Made by a program: the position numbers and the translations under genes. Shown here in pieces: positions 21,261 through 30,265 of a stretch of DNA of 64,000 nt (its first letter is position 1; every line of letters begins with the position of its first letter). The notes under the pieces were generated by a model that worked only from the letters and a program-made list of their open reading frames with translations, made no database searches and was not told the DNA's origin. Where the stretch lies: contig CP036526.1 in the NCBI GenBank assembly GCA_007741555.1, forward strand, positions 6,623,719-6,687,718, read 5' to 3'. This DNA comes from Stieleria marina. Its GTDB lineage: Bacteria > Planctomycetota > Planctomycetia > Pirellulales > Pirellulaceae.

Positions 21261-21335
21261 GAGCCGCTGGCGCTAGCCACGGGCCATTTCGGTTTGATCA
21301 GGTCGGTAAAGGCCCCTGGCTAGCGCCAGCGGCTC
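21261..21335. repeat. REP-like inverted repeat, copy A
   Basis: Left arm 21261-21285 and right arm 21311-21335 (25 bp each) are reverse complements with one mismatch, separated by a 25-nt loop. The core is GCCGCTGGCGCTAGCCACGG. The same arms recur at 26522-26596 and, with more changes, at 47216-47311. This copy lies between two co-oriented genes of the MoxR/Bat operon. Confidence 0.9.
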
Positions 21336-21342
21336 AAAAGTT

Positions 21343-24090
21343 CTAAGCCAATCGGTGGAGTCGCCTAGTTACCCATTCCATCGTTAACACACTGGCGATC
21401 AACCACAGGAGCATGGCGTTGCGTCGTTCGTTGAACAGTTGGTCTGGGGTGCCAGGTAACACGGTAGTTTGGGGTTGAGGTTGCAGTGATGCCAACAAAC
21501 TGGTGACCACTGAGTCATTGTTTGTACCTGCATCGATCGGCAAATACTTTCCGCCAGTGACATTTGCATACTGAGCTAATTCCTCGTCGTTTCGCTTAGG
21601 TCGTTCTAATTCGATGGTGGGCAAACGAACTTGAACACTCTGCCGCAACACTTGTTCGTCCAACGCATCTCCTAGCGTCAAGCGAATTTCGTAGCTGCCA
21701 GCTTCGCGAACAACGAACCGACCACCGTACGTGCCCGCGCGTGGTTCGCCTTTGAGTGGCGCGAGTGTGATTTCGCTGATGCGCCCACTGGGGGCCAACA
21801 ACTTGGCCGGAACTTCTGCCACGTCCAACGGTTCGAATTGCTCGTCCGTCAACACTGCTCGGACGGTGATCGTGTCACCGACCATCGCACGACTATTATC
21901 GACCAATAAAACGCCGCGGTTGGAGTCACGCAGCAATCGTCCTTCGCTGACCCAGCGAATTAGTTTGGTGTAGTAACTGTCAAAGTAAGCGTCGCTTTCT
22001 CCGCGTAACCGCCAAATTTCGCCGCTGCCTTGAAAGAACACTCGGCCAGCGCCATAAAACTGCGAGGCCATGTAAATGGGAAGGGAATCGGCCAGTTCGG
22101 TAGTTGGATCGGAGAAGTATCCGTAAACCTTGGCCCCCGGTTTGGCGCTCTTGATGCCGACGTAATCATAGACGCCGCCGAAACGATCCCAAATCTCGAA
22201 ACTTGCTTCCGGTCGATCGGCAATCCACAGGAATTCGGCACGGCGTGCTTCGGGCGTAAACTCGATCGGCCAAGCGTTTTCGCCGCCTTGTCGACCACCG
22301 CCAAGCAGCGGGCCACGTGTAGACACATTGACCGGAAAGAATCCCGAAATCTTGCTCACCCTTGGATCAGTTCGCAGTCGTGACCAGCGAGGGTGGTAGA
22401 CCGGGCCTGCGACCAACACCATTCCGCCAGCTTGTTGTGCAAGCCAGCGATCCAGCATGTCCATCGACGAAGCGTTGATCGCGGTCCAGTCGGGATCGAA
22501 CATCGCAATCGCGTCGTATTCAAAGAGTTCTTCGGCCGTTTGCGGAAACTCTGTCAGCACTTTGTCGGCATCCTGGCTCATCCCCGGCTGTCCGGTTTGA
22601 AGCCAAGCATCGAGTTCGATTGACTTATCGCGATACAGCAAGTTACGCACAAAGCGGTACTCCCGAGTGGGGCCGCCAGCGACCAAAAGAACACGCAGCT
22701 TTCGTGCAACGACCTCGTAACGAGCATCACGGATGTCGTCCCGTTTATTTTGGTCACCCGACGGAGCGATCACGCGGATCGCCAAGCGTCGCCGACCGAC
22801 AGACTCAGGTTCCAGCTCGAAACGAATTCCCGTCAAAGTACCATCGTTGGCAACTTGGATTGTTTGCGAATCAAGCACATCGCCGGGAGCTTTGATTTCG
22901 TCGTTGGGTCCCCGATTCGTTCCGTCGTCCAAGCCGTCCAACAATTGCACTTCGACTTCGACACCTTTCGGGCCGCTAGCCTGGAGCACTCCTGAGATTG
23001 CAAACTTGTCACCTGGATAGACGCGGCGTGGTGCGTCCAAGTCGACGATGCGAACATTGACGGGAGCATCGCTACTGCCCAAACCAACCGGGTACAGAGC
23101 CACTTCGCTGCGGCGAGCTTGGGCAACCGAAGCCGTCGCGGAGCTTCCGCCATTGGCTTGGCCGTCGGTCAGCAAAACGATGCCTGCCAACGTGGACGGA
23201 TCATGGTCCCCCAACACACTGCGAACCGCGTCGCCCACTCGGCTTTGAGCACCGGCGGCTGCGATTTCGTCGTCCCAATCGGTCACGCGAATGACAGGCG
23301 AGTCCGTGTCAGTTTCTTGGTCGGCGTCGTCTTGCGAATCGGTTGTCGCAGGAGCACTGCCGCCCAGAATCTGCGAAAGCGTCTCTTCGCTTCGAATCGC
23401 GTAGATACTTCCCAGCAACAAGGTGCCAAGGATCATTGTGATCGCAGCAGGAAAAAGTAAGTAACCAACAGTAGCGGCGCGGCCCGATGCCCCCACAGCC
23501 AACGACGACAACGAAAGCACCGCCGTGATGACCAGACAGAACGCTCCCATCAGCGCCAACCATGATGCGCCGACTTGAGATTCGGCCTGTTCAGATGCCG
23601 CATCGATTTCGCCATCACCGCCGCGTGTCTCCAGCAACCTTGGTTCGGACTGAGCATCAAATGCGTAAACGCTAACGCGATGTTCGGCAGAGAGTTTGGC
23701 CAGCAGATCAGTCTTGCCCAACAATTCAGCTGCACGCTGTGACCGGCTCTGTGCCGACGGAGTCGATTCAGCTGGCAGCGACATGCTTTGGCTCGTATCG
23801 ACCAACACGGCGACTTCGCTGGAGCGTTTAACCAACCGTTGAGTTCGCCGCTGCAGATCGAAAAAGAAAAACACCAATCCGATCACCACCGTCAATCGCA
23901 ACAAAATCAATGTCCACCGGACAGGCGGATTCAGTTCGGCAGCGTCGCGTCGGTAGTAACGCACACAACCAAATAAAACTAGCGCGATTACAGCAACGAT
24001 CGTCGCCCAAACCCACCAGCCTTCCAGTGAAGTGGCGCGTGCGAATTCGTAGATAATTTGCCGAGTTCCGCTCGTAGCTGAATCGTTCAT
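21343..24090 (-). CDS. Membrane protein with von Willebrand A-like and glutamine-amidotransferase-like regions
   Basis: 915 residues. Two helices near the N-terminus (about 26-42 and 60-77) are followed by a VWA start, VAVLVDTSQSMSLP, with the metal-site pattern DxSxS at 98-102. Two further helices lie near 180-235. The VWA strand continues in AGIVLLTDGQANGG. A beta-rich central part follows (VRIVDLDAPRRVYPGD), then a segment with LRVLLVAGGPTREYRFVRNLL and DAIAMFDPDWT that resembles class I glutamine amidotransferase-like domains seen in BatA-type proteins. The C-terminus has one more membrane helix (NAMLLWLIASVLTMEWVTRR). Its ATG shares one base with the stop of the preceding BatA-like gene (TAATG), so translation is probably coupled. 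Confidence 0.8.
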   Translation of the reverse strand: MNDSATSGTRQIIYEFARATSLEGWWVWATIVAVIALVLFGCVRYYRRDAAELNPPVRWTLILLRLTVVIGLVFFFFDLQRRTQRLVKRSSEVAVLVDTSQSMSLPAESTPSAQSRSQRAAELLGKTDLLAKLSAEHRVSVYAFDAQSEPRLLETRGGDGEIDAASEQAESQVGASWLALMGAFCLVITAVLSLSSLAVGASGRAATVGYLLFPAAITMILGTLLLGSIYAIRSEETLSQILGGSAPATTDSQDDADQETDTDSPVIRVTDWDDEIAAAGAQSRVGDAVRSVLGDHDPSTLAGIVLLTDGQANGGSSATASVAQARRSEVALYPVGLGSSDAPVNVRIVDLDAPRRVYPGDKFAISGVLQASGPKGVEVEVQLLDGLDDGTNRGPNDEIKAPGDVLDSQTIQVANDGTLTGIRFELEPESVGRRRLAIRVIAPSGDQNKRDDIRDARYEVVARKLRVLLVAGGPTREYRFVRNLLYRDKSIELDAWLQTGQPGMSQDADKVLTEFPQTAEELFEYDAIAMFDPDWTAINASSMDMLDRWLAQQAGGMVLVAGPVYHPRWSRLRTDPRVSKISGFFPVNVSTRGPLLGGGRQGGENAWPIEFTPEARRAEFLWIADRPEASFEIWDRFGGVYDYVGIKSAKPGAKVYGYFSDPTTELADSLPIYMASQFYGAGRVFFQGSGEIWRLRGESDAYFDSYYTKLIRWVSEGRLLRDSNRGVLLVDNSRAMVGDTITVRAVLTDEQFEPLDVAEVPAKLLAPSGRISEITLAPLKGEPRAGTYGGRFVVREAGSYEIRLTLGDALDEQVLRQSVQVRLPTIELERPKRNDEELAQYANVTGGKYLPIDAGTNNDSVVTSLLASLQPQPQTTVLPGTPDQLFNERRNAMLLWLIASVLTMEWVTRRLHRLA

Positions 24091-26483
24091 TACGATTTGC
24101 CTCCCAGCGGATCCAAACGTCCCGCTCCGGGAACCGAAACGTGGTAACTGGCCCAGTACGCCAACGCCTGTTCGGCTGCCAGGACGAGGGCCAATAGCGA
24201 AAACAACACCAAGGTGAGCGTCGAACTCCCCGCGGCGCGGTTTTGGTTACTCCACGCCGTACTACTGACAAACTGCACCTCCAACGGCATCAAACTCTGC
24301 TGCACTTCGGCTTTATTGGCACGCCGCAAGTCGCCTTCGCCGACCCGAATCACCGAAGCCGTCGGGATCACTTCGCCCCGTCCGTCACTCTGTGTCAGCA
24401 CCCATTCGGAAATCCCGGGACGCAAAATTTCGTCGATGTTCGATTCACCAGAAATCACCATTTCTTGCGGCTGAAAATTGACCATCGGAATGGGTTCGCC
24501 CGAAATCGACTCGTCCGCATCGGTCGTTTTTGCAGGAGGTTGGGCGACGACTTCGATCGGAATTCGTGGCGGTTCATTGGTTGCGGGCAAATACATTACA
24601 TCAGGCGTGTAGAGATCCGGCGGCAGTCGACGTACCAACGCATCATCAATGGCACGCTGCGTCGGCGGTGCCGCACCACTCCACAATGTGGCATTGGTCA
24701 GCAACAAGAACGGAACAAAGGTGGGGTCGCTAGGCCAGTTGGTCCAGCGTCCGTTCAATCCAGTCAGGACCGTGACGATGCGGCCTTCCCCAAGCTCATG
24801 CTGGGTGACGAGCGGTTTGTCGTCGCGTCGTTTCAGTACCGTGCGAACCCGAGGCGATTCACTGGCTGTCGCTTCGTCATCAAGCGACGGTTTCTCCAAC
24901 GTCCAAGACTGCGCAAGCCCCAAGAGCGACCAAGCACCGTCACCGCCACTTCGAAGTGGATCCAGGAATGTGCCGTCATCGCCCAAGAGAACGTCCCCGG
25001 AATCACGGTCGGAAGACACAGGCAATCGGACAGCTTCGCCGAGCGGTGCTGGCAATAAAAAACGATCACGGGCGAGCAAGACACGGTTGTAGCTTTCTTT
25101 TTGAGCTTCATCGCCGATGAACCAAGCCAACCCGCCACCGCGGCGTACGTATCGGTCCAACGCACCGGCAGCGTTTTCGCTGATTTCGGGCAAATCGATA
25201 AGGTAGATCGCACGATACGGAGCCAACGTCTCCATGGTCGCCGAACGCAAAAAGGAAGGCGGCTGAATATCTGGCACCGCACCGATGCGAACTTGACTGC
25301 CGGGATCCAAAACGGAACTGACGTGGTAGCCGCCGCGAATGTCCGCGTCGCCGTCGATCACCAACACTTTTTCGACATCACTGAGGGGCAAAGTACACGC
25401 ACGGACATTGTCAATCGGCAACGCATCGTCGGGCAGGGCGACTTCGATTGCATGCGTGCCTTGTTCGGTGATAAAAACCTGAAACGTCTTGGTGACCTCC
25501 GCTCCTGGATCAATCGTTTCGATCAAAAGAGCTGGCAGTGATTCCAACTGGCCGCTGAACTGTAGCGTGGGGTCCGCGGCATCCAGCGTTTTGGGATATC
25601 GAATCACGCGGTTGGATATCGAGATATTTTTGGCCGGGGCTTGGCCGTAATTGTGAACCGTAACGCTGACGACTACGGGCACACCGGCGACCCAAACGTC
25701 CTGGGTCGGTGAGAGACTGGTGATACCAAGATTAGCCGCAGGCGCGGTCGCACAGTCGATCATGCGAATTTCAACTTCGTCGGTCGGCATGCTTTGCAAT
25801 GAATTGGCCAAGCGTTCGGGTGACCCCCAATCTCGCTGACGAAAATCACTTGCGACATAAAGGTACTTGGTGTCAGCGGGGATCGATGAGATCAGTTCAC
25901 TTGCCAAGTCCAAGGCGGGAATCAAATCCGTGCGCACCGACGAGGCCTGTGTCGCCATCAATCGATTGATCAACCGCGCATCGGTCGTGATGGTCTGTGC
26001 GGCAAGGTCCGCTGCCGCGTCGCCCGACTCGCTCCCACCACGAACAGCCATCGCCGCGCGGCTCGCTCGCATCACCGTCAACTGATGATTGCCGTCGTCG
26101 CTGGCAAGCCGCCGTGTCAGACCTTGCAAAGACTGCAGAGCTCGCGCGTAGGCGGTATCGCCACCGCTGGCATCCCCCATCGAGTAGCTGTCATCGAGCA
26201 CAACGACATGGTGAGTGGTTTGTCCACCCAACGCGCCAAGAATTTTGCCGCCACCGGTCCAACCACAGAGCATTGCAACCAATAGCGCCGCCGCAGCCAA
26301 CCGAGAGAGCAGCAGCAGGAGTTGTCGCAGCCGAATCCATTTCTTTTGCTTGCGATAACTGGCAAGCAAAAAATCCATGGCGGCCCAGCGTTGCCGTCGG
26401 TGCCGAAGCATGTTGATCAGGTGGACCAACAAAGGCACGGCGACAAAAAAGAAGCCGGTCAGTAGGGCAGGGTAGAGGAACAA
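24090..26483 (-). CDS. BatA-like membrane protein with N-terminal BatA domain and VWA domain
   Basis: 797 residues. The N-terminus matches the BatA (aerotolerance regulator N-terminal) domain: MFLYPALLTGFFFVAVPLLVHL, then RHRRQRWAAMDFLLASY and a second helix at about 53-73. A VWA-like domain starts at VVVLDDSYSMG with DxSxS at 97-101. The middle is beta-rich, probably CARDB-like (VVSVTVHNYGQAPAKNISIS). An amidotransferase-like segment follows (VLVIDGDADIRGGYHVSSVL, ARGGGLAWFIG-type), and the protein ends with a membrane helix near 760-780. The gene follows DUF58 after a 116-bp gap that contains a REP-like palindrome, and is coupled to the next gene through TAATG. Confidence 0.82.
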   Translation of the reverse strand: MFLYPALLTGFFFVAVPLLVHLINMLRHRRQRWAAMDFLLASYRKQKKWIRLRQLLLLLSRLAAAALLVAMLCGWTGGGKILGALGGQTTHHVVVLDDSYSMGDASGGDTAYARALQSLQGLTRRLASDDGNHQLTVMRASRAAMAVRGGSESGDAAADLAAQTITTDARLINRLMATQASSVRTDLIPALDLASELISSIPADTKYLYVASDFRQRDWGSPERLANSLQSMPTDEVEIRMIDCATAPAANLGITSLSPTQDVWVAGVPVVVSVTVHNYGQAPAKNISISNRVIRYPKTLDAADPTLQFSGQLESLPALLIETIDPGAEVTKTFQVFITEQGTHAIEVALPDDALPIDNVRACTLPLSDVEKVLVIDGDADIRGGYHVSSVLDPGSQVRIGAVPDIQPPSFLRSATMETLAPYRAIYLIDLPEISENAAGALDRYVRRGGGLAWFIGDEAQKESYNRVLLARDRFLLPAPLGEAVRLPVSSDRDSGDVLLGDDGTFLDPLRSGGDGAWSLLGLAQSWTLEKPSLDDEATASESPRVRTVLKRRDDKPLVTQHELGEGRIVTVLTGLNGRWTNWPSDPTFVPFLLLTNATLWSGAAPPTQRAIDDALVRRLPPDLYTPDVMYLPATNEPPRIPIEVVAQPPAKTTDADESISGEPIPMVNFQPQEMVISGESNIDEILRPGISEWVLTQSDGRGEVIPTASVIRVGEGDLRRANKAEVQQSLMPLEVQFVSSTAWSNQNRAAGSSTLTLVLFSLLALVLAAEQALAYWASYHVSVPGAGRLDPLGGKS

Positions 26484-26521
26484 GGCGGTGTTGGGCTTAA
26501 TTGGTCGGTGTATTACTTGTC

Positions 26522-26596
26522 AGCCGCTGTCGCTAGCCACGGGCCTTGCTCATCCCAGATCATACTGAAAAAGGCCCGTGGCTAGCGCCAGCGGCT
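26522..26596. repeat. REP-like inverted repeat, copy B
   Basis: Arms 26522-26545 and 26573-26596 (24 bp each, one mismatch), 27-nt loop. The right arm ends three bases before the stop codon of the DUF58 gene (26600-26602), so the hairpin would form immediately after that gene's mRNA end. The sequence is nearly identical to copy A (21261-21335). Confidence 0.9.
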
Positions 26597-26599
26597 AAC

Positions 26600-27502
26600 T
26601 CATCGTTTTAGCTTCGGCAACATCTGTCGTGACGCGAGGAACTTTGCCAGCACGGCATCCAGGTGTTCGCTGGTTCTCACTTGCATGTAGTCGATCGACA
26701 ACCGACCGCACGCCTTTTTGGTTTGGTTCAAAAATTCGTTCAACGCTTCCAGGTAACCTTCGCGAAGCGCTCGCGGATTGCAGTTGAGGAAGTCTTCGGT
26801 TTCGAGTCCCTCGAAACGGGTTGCCCCGTTGAAATTAAAATCTAATTCATCGTCATGCAAAACATGAAAGAGTGCGACGTCGTGCCCGCGTTGCCGCAAA
26901 ACTCGCAGACCTTCCATCAAATCGTCGATCCCCAAAAGATCCGAAATGACGACGACAAGGCCACGGCGTGGAATCGACATCGCGACTTCTTTGGCCACTT
27001 TGGGTAGATCCGTTCGGCCATCAGCGCCCACGCTTTCGAGCGCACTCAAAATCCGCGTCAACTGATGCTGGTTGCTTTTTGGCGGCACCGTGGCTCGGAC
27101 TTGGGTATCAAACGTGATGAGCCCTGTGGCGTCTTTTTGACGCAAAGCCAGATAAGCCAGTGATGCCGCAACGGATGCCGAATAGTCAAACTTGTTGCTT
27201 TCACCGTCACCGTACGCCATCGAAGCACTTCGATCGACCAACAGCGTCAGCCGCAAGTTGGTTTCTTCTTCGTACTGTTTGATGTGCAACTTGTCCTGCC
27301 GCGCGTACACCTTCCAGTCGATGTGACGGATCTCATCGCCGGGCGTGTACTGTCGGTGCTGCAGAAATTCGATCGACTGACCGAAATAAGGACTGCGGTG
27401 CATTCCCGACAGAAATCCTTCGACCACGCGGCGCGCCGTCAGTTCCAACCGACGAATGCGCCCCGTGACTTCAGGACGCAAATATCTTTTGGAATCGGGC
27501 AT
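26600..27502 (-). CDS. DUF58 domain protein
   Basis: 300 residues, near the usual DUF58 length. The domain hallmark [11 protein letters not shown] is at 54-64, with R-x-F/S-P-Y-F-G-Q before it. A degenerate VWA fold follows, with [11 protein letters not shown] and DxSxS at 90-94, then [13 protein letters not shown]58 proteins are always found near MoxR ATPases and VWA membrane proteins and are thought to be their clients or adaptors. The start at 27502 ([12 protein letters not shown]) is preferred. An in-frame start at 27544 would add 14 residues with no conserved character. Either start overlaps the 3' end of the MoxR gene, by 32 bp for 27502, which suggests coupled translation. Confidence 0.92.
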   Translation of the reverse strand: MPDSKRYLRPEVTGRIRRLELTARRVVEGFLSGMHRSPYFGQSIEFLQHRQYTPGDEIRHIDWKVYARQDKLHIKQYEEETNLRLTLLVDRSASMAYGDGESNKFDYSASVAASLAYLALRQKDATGLITFDTQVRATVPPKSNQHQLTRILSALESVGADGRTDLPKVAKEVAMSIPRRGLVVVISDLLGIDDLMEGLRVLRQRGHDVALFHVLHDDELDFNFNGATRFEGLETEDFLNCNPRALREGYLEALNEFLNQTKKACGRLSIDYMQVRTSEHLDAVLAKFLASRQMLPKLKR

Positions 27503-28535
27503 CGCGTGAAAGTTCGTCCTCGGTCGTTGGCGTAACAGAAACAATGCGTTCGATCACATCGTCGCTGGTAATTCCGTCGCTCTCAGCAGAAAAGTTAACC
27601 ACCATGCGGTGGCGCAAAACAGGCTTGGCCAGATGCTGGATGTCTTCGACTTGCACGTGAAATCGACCTTCCAAAAGGGCACGCGCTTTGCCACCCAAGA
27701 TCAAAAACTGAACCGCTCGTGGGCCAGCTCCCCATCCCACCAATTCGTCGACAAAGTCTGGCACGCCATCGCTGCCAACACGAGTCTGACGAACCAGCGA
27801 CAATGCGTAGCGCACCACGTGATCGCTGACAGGTACTTGGCGAACCAGCTGTTGCAGTCGCAAAATCTCTTCGGCACCCAGCACCGGCTGAACAGTTTCG
27901 GTTTTTGTACCAGTCGTTCGCCGTGCGACTTCAAACTCTTCATCGAAGCTCGGATAATCGACATAGATTTTGAACATAAACCTGTCCTGCTGCGCTTCGG
28001 GCAGCGGGTAGGTTCCTTCTTGTTCAATTGGGTTTTGCGTAGCCAACACAAAGAACGGATCGGACAATTCGTGACGTGTGCGGCCAACCGTGACTTGCCG
28101 CTCCTGCATGGCTTCCAAAAGCGAAGCCTGAGTCTTGGGTGGCGTTCGGTTGATTTCGTCCGCCAAGACCACGTTGGCAAACAACGGGCCCTCCATGAAA
28201 CGAAATTCGCGATGTCCGGTCGAACGATCTTCTTCGATGATCTCGGTACCGGTGACGTCGGCGGGCATCAAATCCGGCGTGAACTGGATTCGACTGAACG
28301 AAAGATCCAGCGTTTGCGAAAGCGTGCTGATCATCAACGTTTTGGCTAGCCCCGGGACGCCTTCGAGCATCACGTGGCCGCGACTGAAAAGGCAGATCAG
28401 GATTTCGTCGATCACGTGTTCTTGGCCGACGATAATTTTGCCAAGCTGCTCCAGAATGCTCCGGCGAGCTTCGTGCAATCGACTGGCATCGGCTTCGCTG
28501 AGAGCGTCCTGATTGGCCGCGGCGTCTGCGGACAT
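27471..28535 (-). CDS. MoxR-family AAA+ ATPase (first gene of the operon)
   Basis: 354 residues. Walker A is GVPGLAKT at 59-66, Walker B is VVLADE at 122-127, sensor 1 is in [21 protein letters not shown], and the C-terminal lid is complete ([32 protein letters not shown]). MoxR proteins act as chaperone-like ATPases that mature VWA-domain or metalloenzyme partners. Here the partners are presumably the DUF58 and VWA/Bat-like proteins encoded next. It is the first gene of the seven-gene minus-strand run ending at 15937, and its promoter should lie in 28536-28937. Confidence 0.95.
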   Translation of the reverse strand: MSADAAANQDALSEADASRLHEARRSILEQLGKIIVGQEHVIDEILICLFSRGHVMLEGVPGLAKTLMISTLSQTLDLSFSRIQFTPDLMPADVTGTEIIEEDRSTGHREFRFMEGPLFANVVLADEINRTPPKTQASLLEAMQERQVTVGRTRHELSDPFFVLATQNPIEQEGTYPLPEAQQDRFMFKIYVDYPSFDEEFEVARRTTGTKTETVQPVLGAEEILRLQQLVRQVPVSDHVVRYALSLVRQTRVGSDGVPDFVDELVGWGAGPRAVQFLILGGKARALLEGRFHVQVEDIQHLAKPVLRHRMVVNFSAESDGITSDDVIERIVSVTPTTEDELSRDARFQKIFAS

Positions 28536-28937
28536 GCAATATCCTTCAAAGTGTCGAATCGTAGAGGTTCAGGGCGAACGAATCCGCCCCCAACAGGATA
28601 GCAGCAACGCAAGAGGACCGCGCTGGGGGACCAGGAGGGTGTTTTGCTACCCGACCACTTCATTCCCTGCCGATTTCGACTGCTCTGGCAAATCAAGATG
28701 GACCACAAAAAGTCACAGAAGAACAAAAAGAAACAGGACAGTCAGCGATTTAACGCCCGGCGATCAAATTTGCTCCCGCCCGTCTGCTGGCTTTCTTTTT
28801 ACTTTTTGTGGCTAACTTTGACCGCTAAACACTGATCCTTCGATTGGCATGCATCCGGCAGGGCCGGACGCGACAATTTCGAAGGTCGCAGGTCTAGTTC
28901 CCGCTGGACGCTGACCTTGTTGACTCAGGCAAAATGT
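28536..28937. other. 402-bp intergenic region upstream of the MoxR operon
   Basis: No convincing gene. A 63-codon plus-strand frame at 28644-28835 has no start context, homology or codon support. An imperfect hairpin occurs at 28851-28871 (GCATCCGGC / GCCGGACGC, one mismatch, 3-nt loop), lacking a T-run on either strand, downstream of the DUF1559 gene. The region should carry the MoxR operon promoter on the minus strand. Confidence 0.4.
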
Positions 28938-30059
28938 TCACTCAGGCCGCTGGGCAACTTCACTGCCAGCTCGTGTGCCAAGGGCTTGCCACAATTCCAA
29001 GTCCACCGAATCGGTGACGCCCGTGACCGAACCGTCCAGCATCAGCACTTGGACCAGTCCGACATGCTGGCTTCGCGAAGTGATTGCGGCGTACGTCGGA
29101 TTGCCGGCGATTCCGTTTTTACCTTCTTGCCATGAACTGTAGTCGATGTCGTATTCCACTCCACCACGATCAAATTTGACATTCGTGTTGGGCGACATGG
29201 TCGTGGTAAATCCCGTGTGGTGAACACGCCCGTCAGGCCATTCGGTATGCCCGGTTTCTTTGAACTGCACGCCACTGCCGGCGATCACGGCCAGTGCTTC
29301 GGGCGACGTCGGCATCGCTGTCGTGGGCGGACCGCCGTTACGCATGTATTTGTTCCACGCTTTGACTTCGGAAGCCAAAAAGGTATTGGATGTCCCGTCC
29401 AAGCAATCCCGAATTCGCATCAGCTTGTTCGGATAAAACATCCCGTCGCCACCTTTGTTTTTCAGGGGATCGTAGACGAACCACGTCCCAAAGTTGAAAC
29501 CGTAGTTAGTGGGATACAGCGTTGGACGCCCATCATCAAAGACCCGCTGCTGGTCACTGCCAGGGTCGCTGGGGCACGCGTAGACTTCGATTTTCAATCC
29601 ATCGATTTCGGATTGATGGTCCCACGCCACCGAAAGATCAACGCCCGCGTACACGCTGCCTTGCTCCAAGAACGGCATGATCCGACCATGAACCCCCCAT
29701 GACCCGTTATTGCCTGTGCTGGTCACCGATCGATCGATCAGCGCCGACGGCGGAAACCTTTTGTATGCACTGTGATAATTGTGGCAAGCCAAACCGATCT
29801 GCCGCAGATGGTTTTGACACTGCATCCGACGCGCGGCTTCACGAGCCGATTGAACTGCAGGCAGGAGCAGCCCCACCAAAATTCCAATGATTGCGATCAC
29901 GACCAGCAATTCGACAAGTGTGAAGCCACGTGGCGACACCGAATTGTTTCGCCGTGCAACGCTGCTCGGGAAAGCTCTCTTGCCTGAAAAAGCTCGGTTG
30001 TCTTGGAAAGCCATACTGCGTCGAATCGACTGTCGGGTGCGGAACTGATGCATGAGCAA
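28938..30059 (-). CDS. DUF1559 domain protein with type IV pilin-like N-terminus
   Basis: 373 residues. A prepilin-type segment RGFTLVELLVVIAIIGIL is followed by VGLLLPAVQSAREAARRMQC, the signature of the planctomycete DUF1559 family, then the CQNHLRQIGLACHNYHSAYKRFP block. Near the C-terminus is the family ending MLDGSVTGVTDSVDLELWQALGTRAG. The leader before the G/F cleavage is long (about 44 residues from 30059). An internal ATG at 30014 would give a leader near 30 residues and may be the true start. These proteins exist in dozens to hundreds of copies per planctomycete genome. They are presumed pseudopilins or surface proteins, and the specific role is unknown. Confidence 0.9.
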   Translation of the reverse strand: MLMHQFRTRQSIRRSMAFQDNRAFSGKRAFPSSVARRNNSVSPRGFTLVELLVVIAIIGILVGLLLPAVQSAREAARRMQCQNHLRQIGLACHNYHSAYKRFPPSALIDRSVTSTGNNGSWGVHGRIMPFLEQGSVYAGVDLSVAWDHQSEIDGLKIEVYACPSDPGSDQQRVFDDGRPTLYPTNYGFNFGTWFVYDPLKNKGGDGMFYPNKLMRIRDCLDGTSNTFLASEVKAWNKYMRNGGPPTTAMPTSPEALAVIAGSGVQFKETGHTEWPDGRVHHTGFTTTMSPNTNVKFDRGGVEYDIDYSSWQEGKNGIAGNPTYAAITSRSQHVGLVQVLMLDGSVTGVTDSVDLELWQALGTRAGSEVAQRPE

Positions 30060-30265
30060 CTACAATGAAAAAGAAGCAAGTCGTGAACCTGTGTTGTCGC
30101 AGCTCATTATCCCTGCAATCAAGGGCTGAACCATGGCCGCTGGTATTTTGATCGCCGCTGCCGAATTATCCGCCACCGATCGATGGCCGATGATTGACGC
30201 CCAAAGCGATACTTCTGGCTAACCGCTGTGCATCCTCCGCTTTCTCTTACCCATGAGCCCGATCG

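Noticed and set aside
24243-25058. 271-codon plus-strand frame opposite the BatA-like gene
   Set aside because: Antisense shadow of a recognised gene, with no start context or motif.
28644-28835. 63-codon plus-strand frame in the MoxR upstream region
   Set aside because: Lys/Arg-rich low-complexity translation, no ribosome-binding site, no recognisable family.
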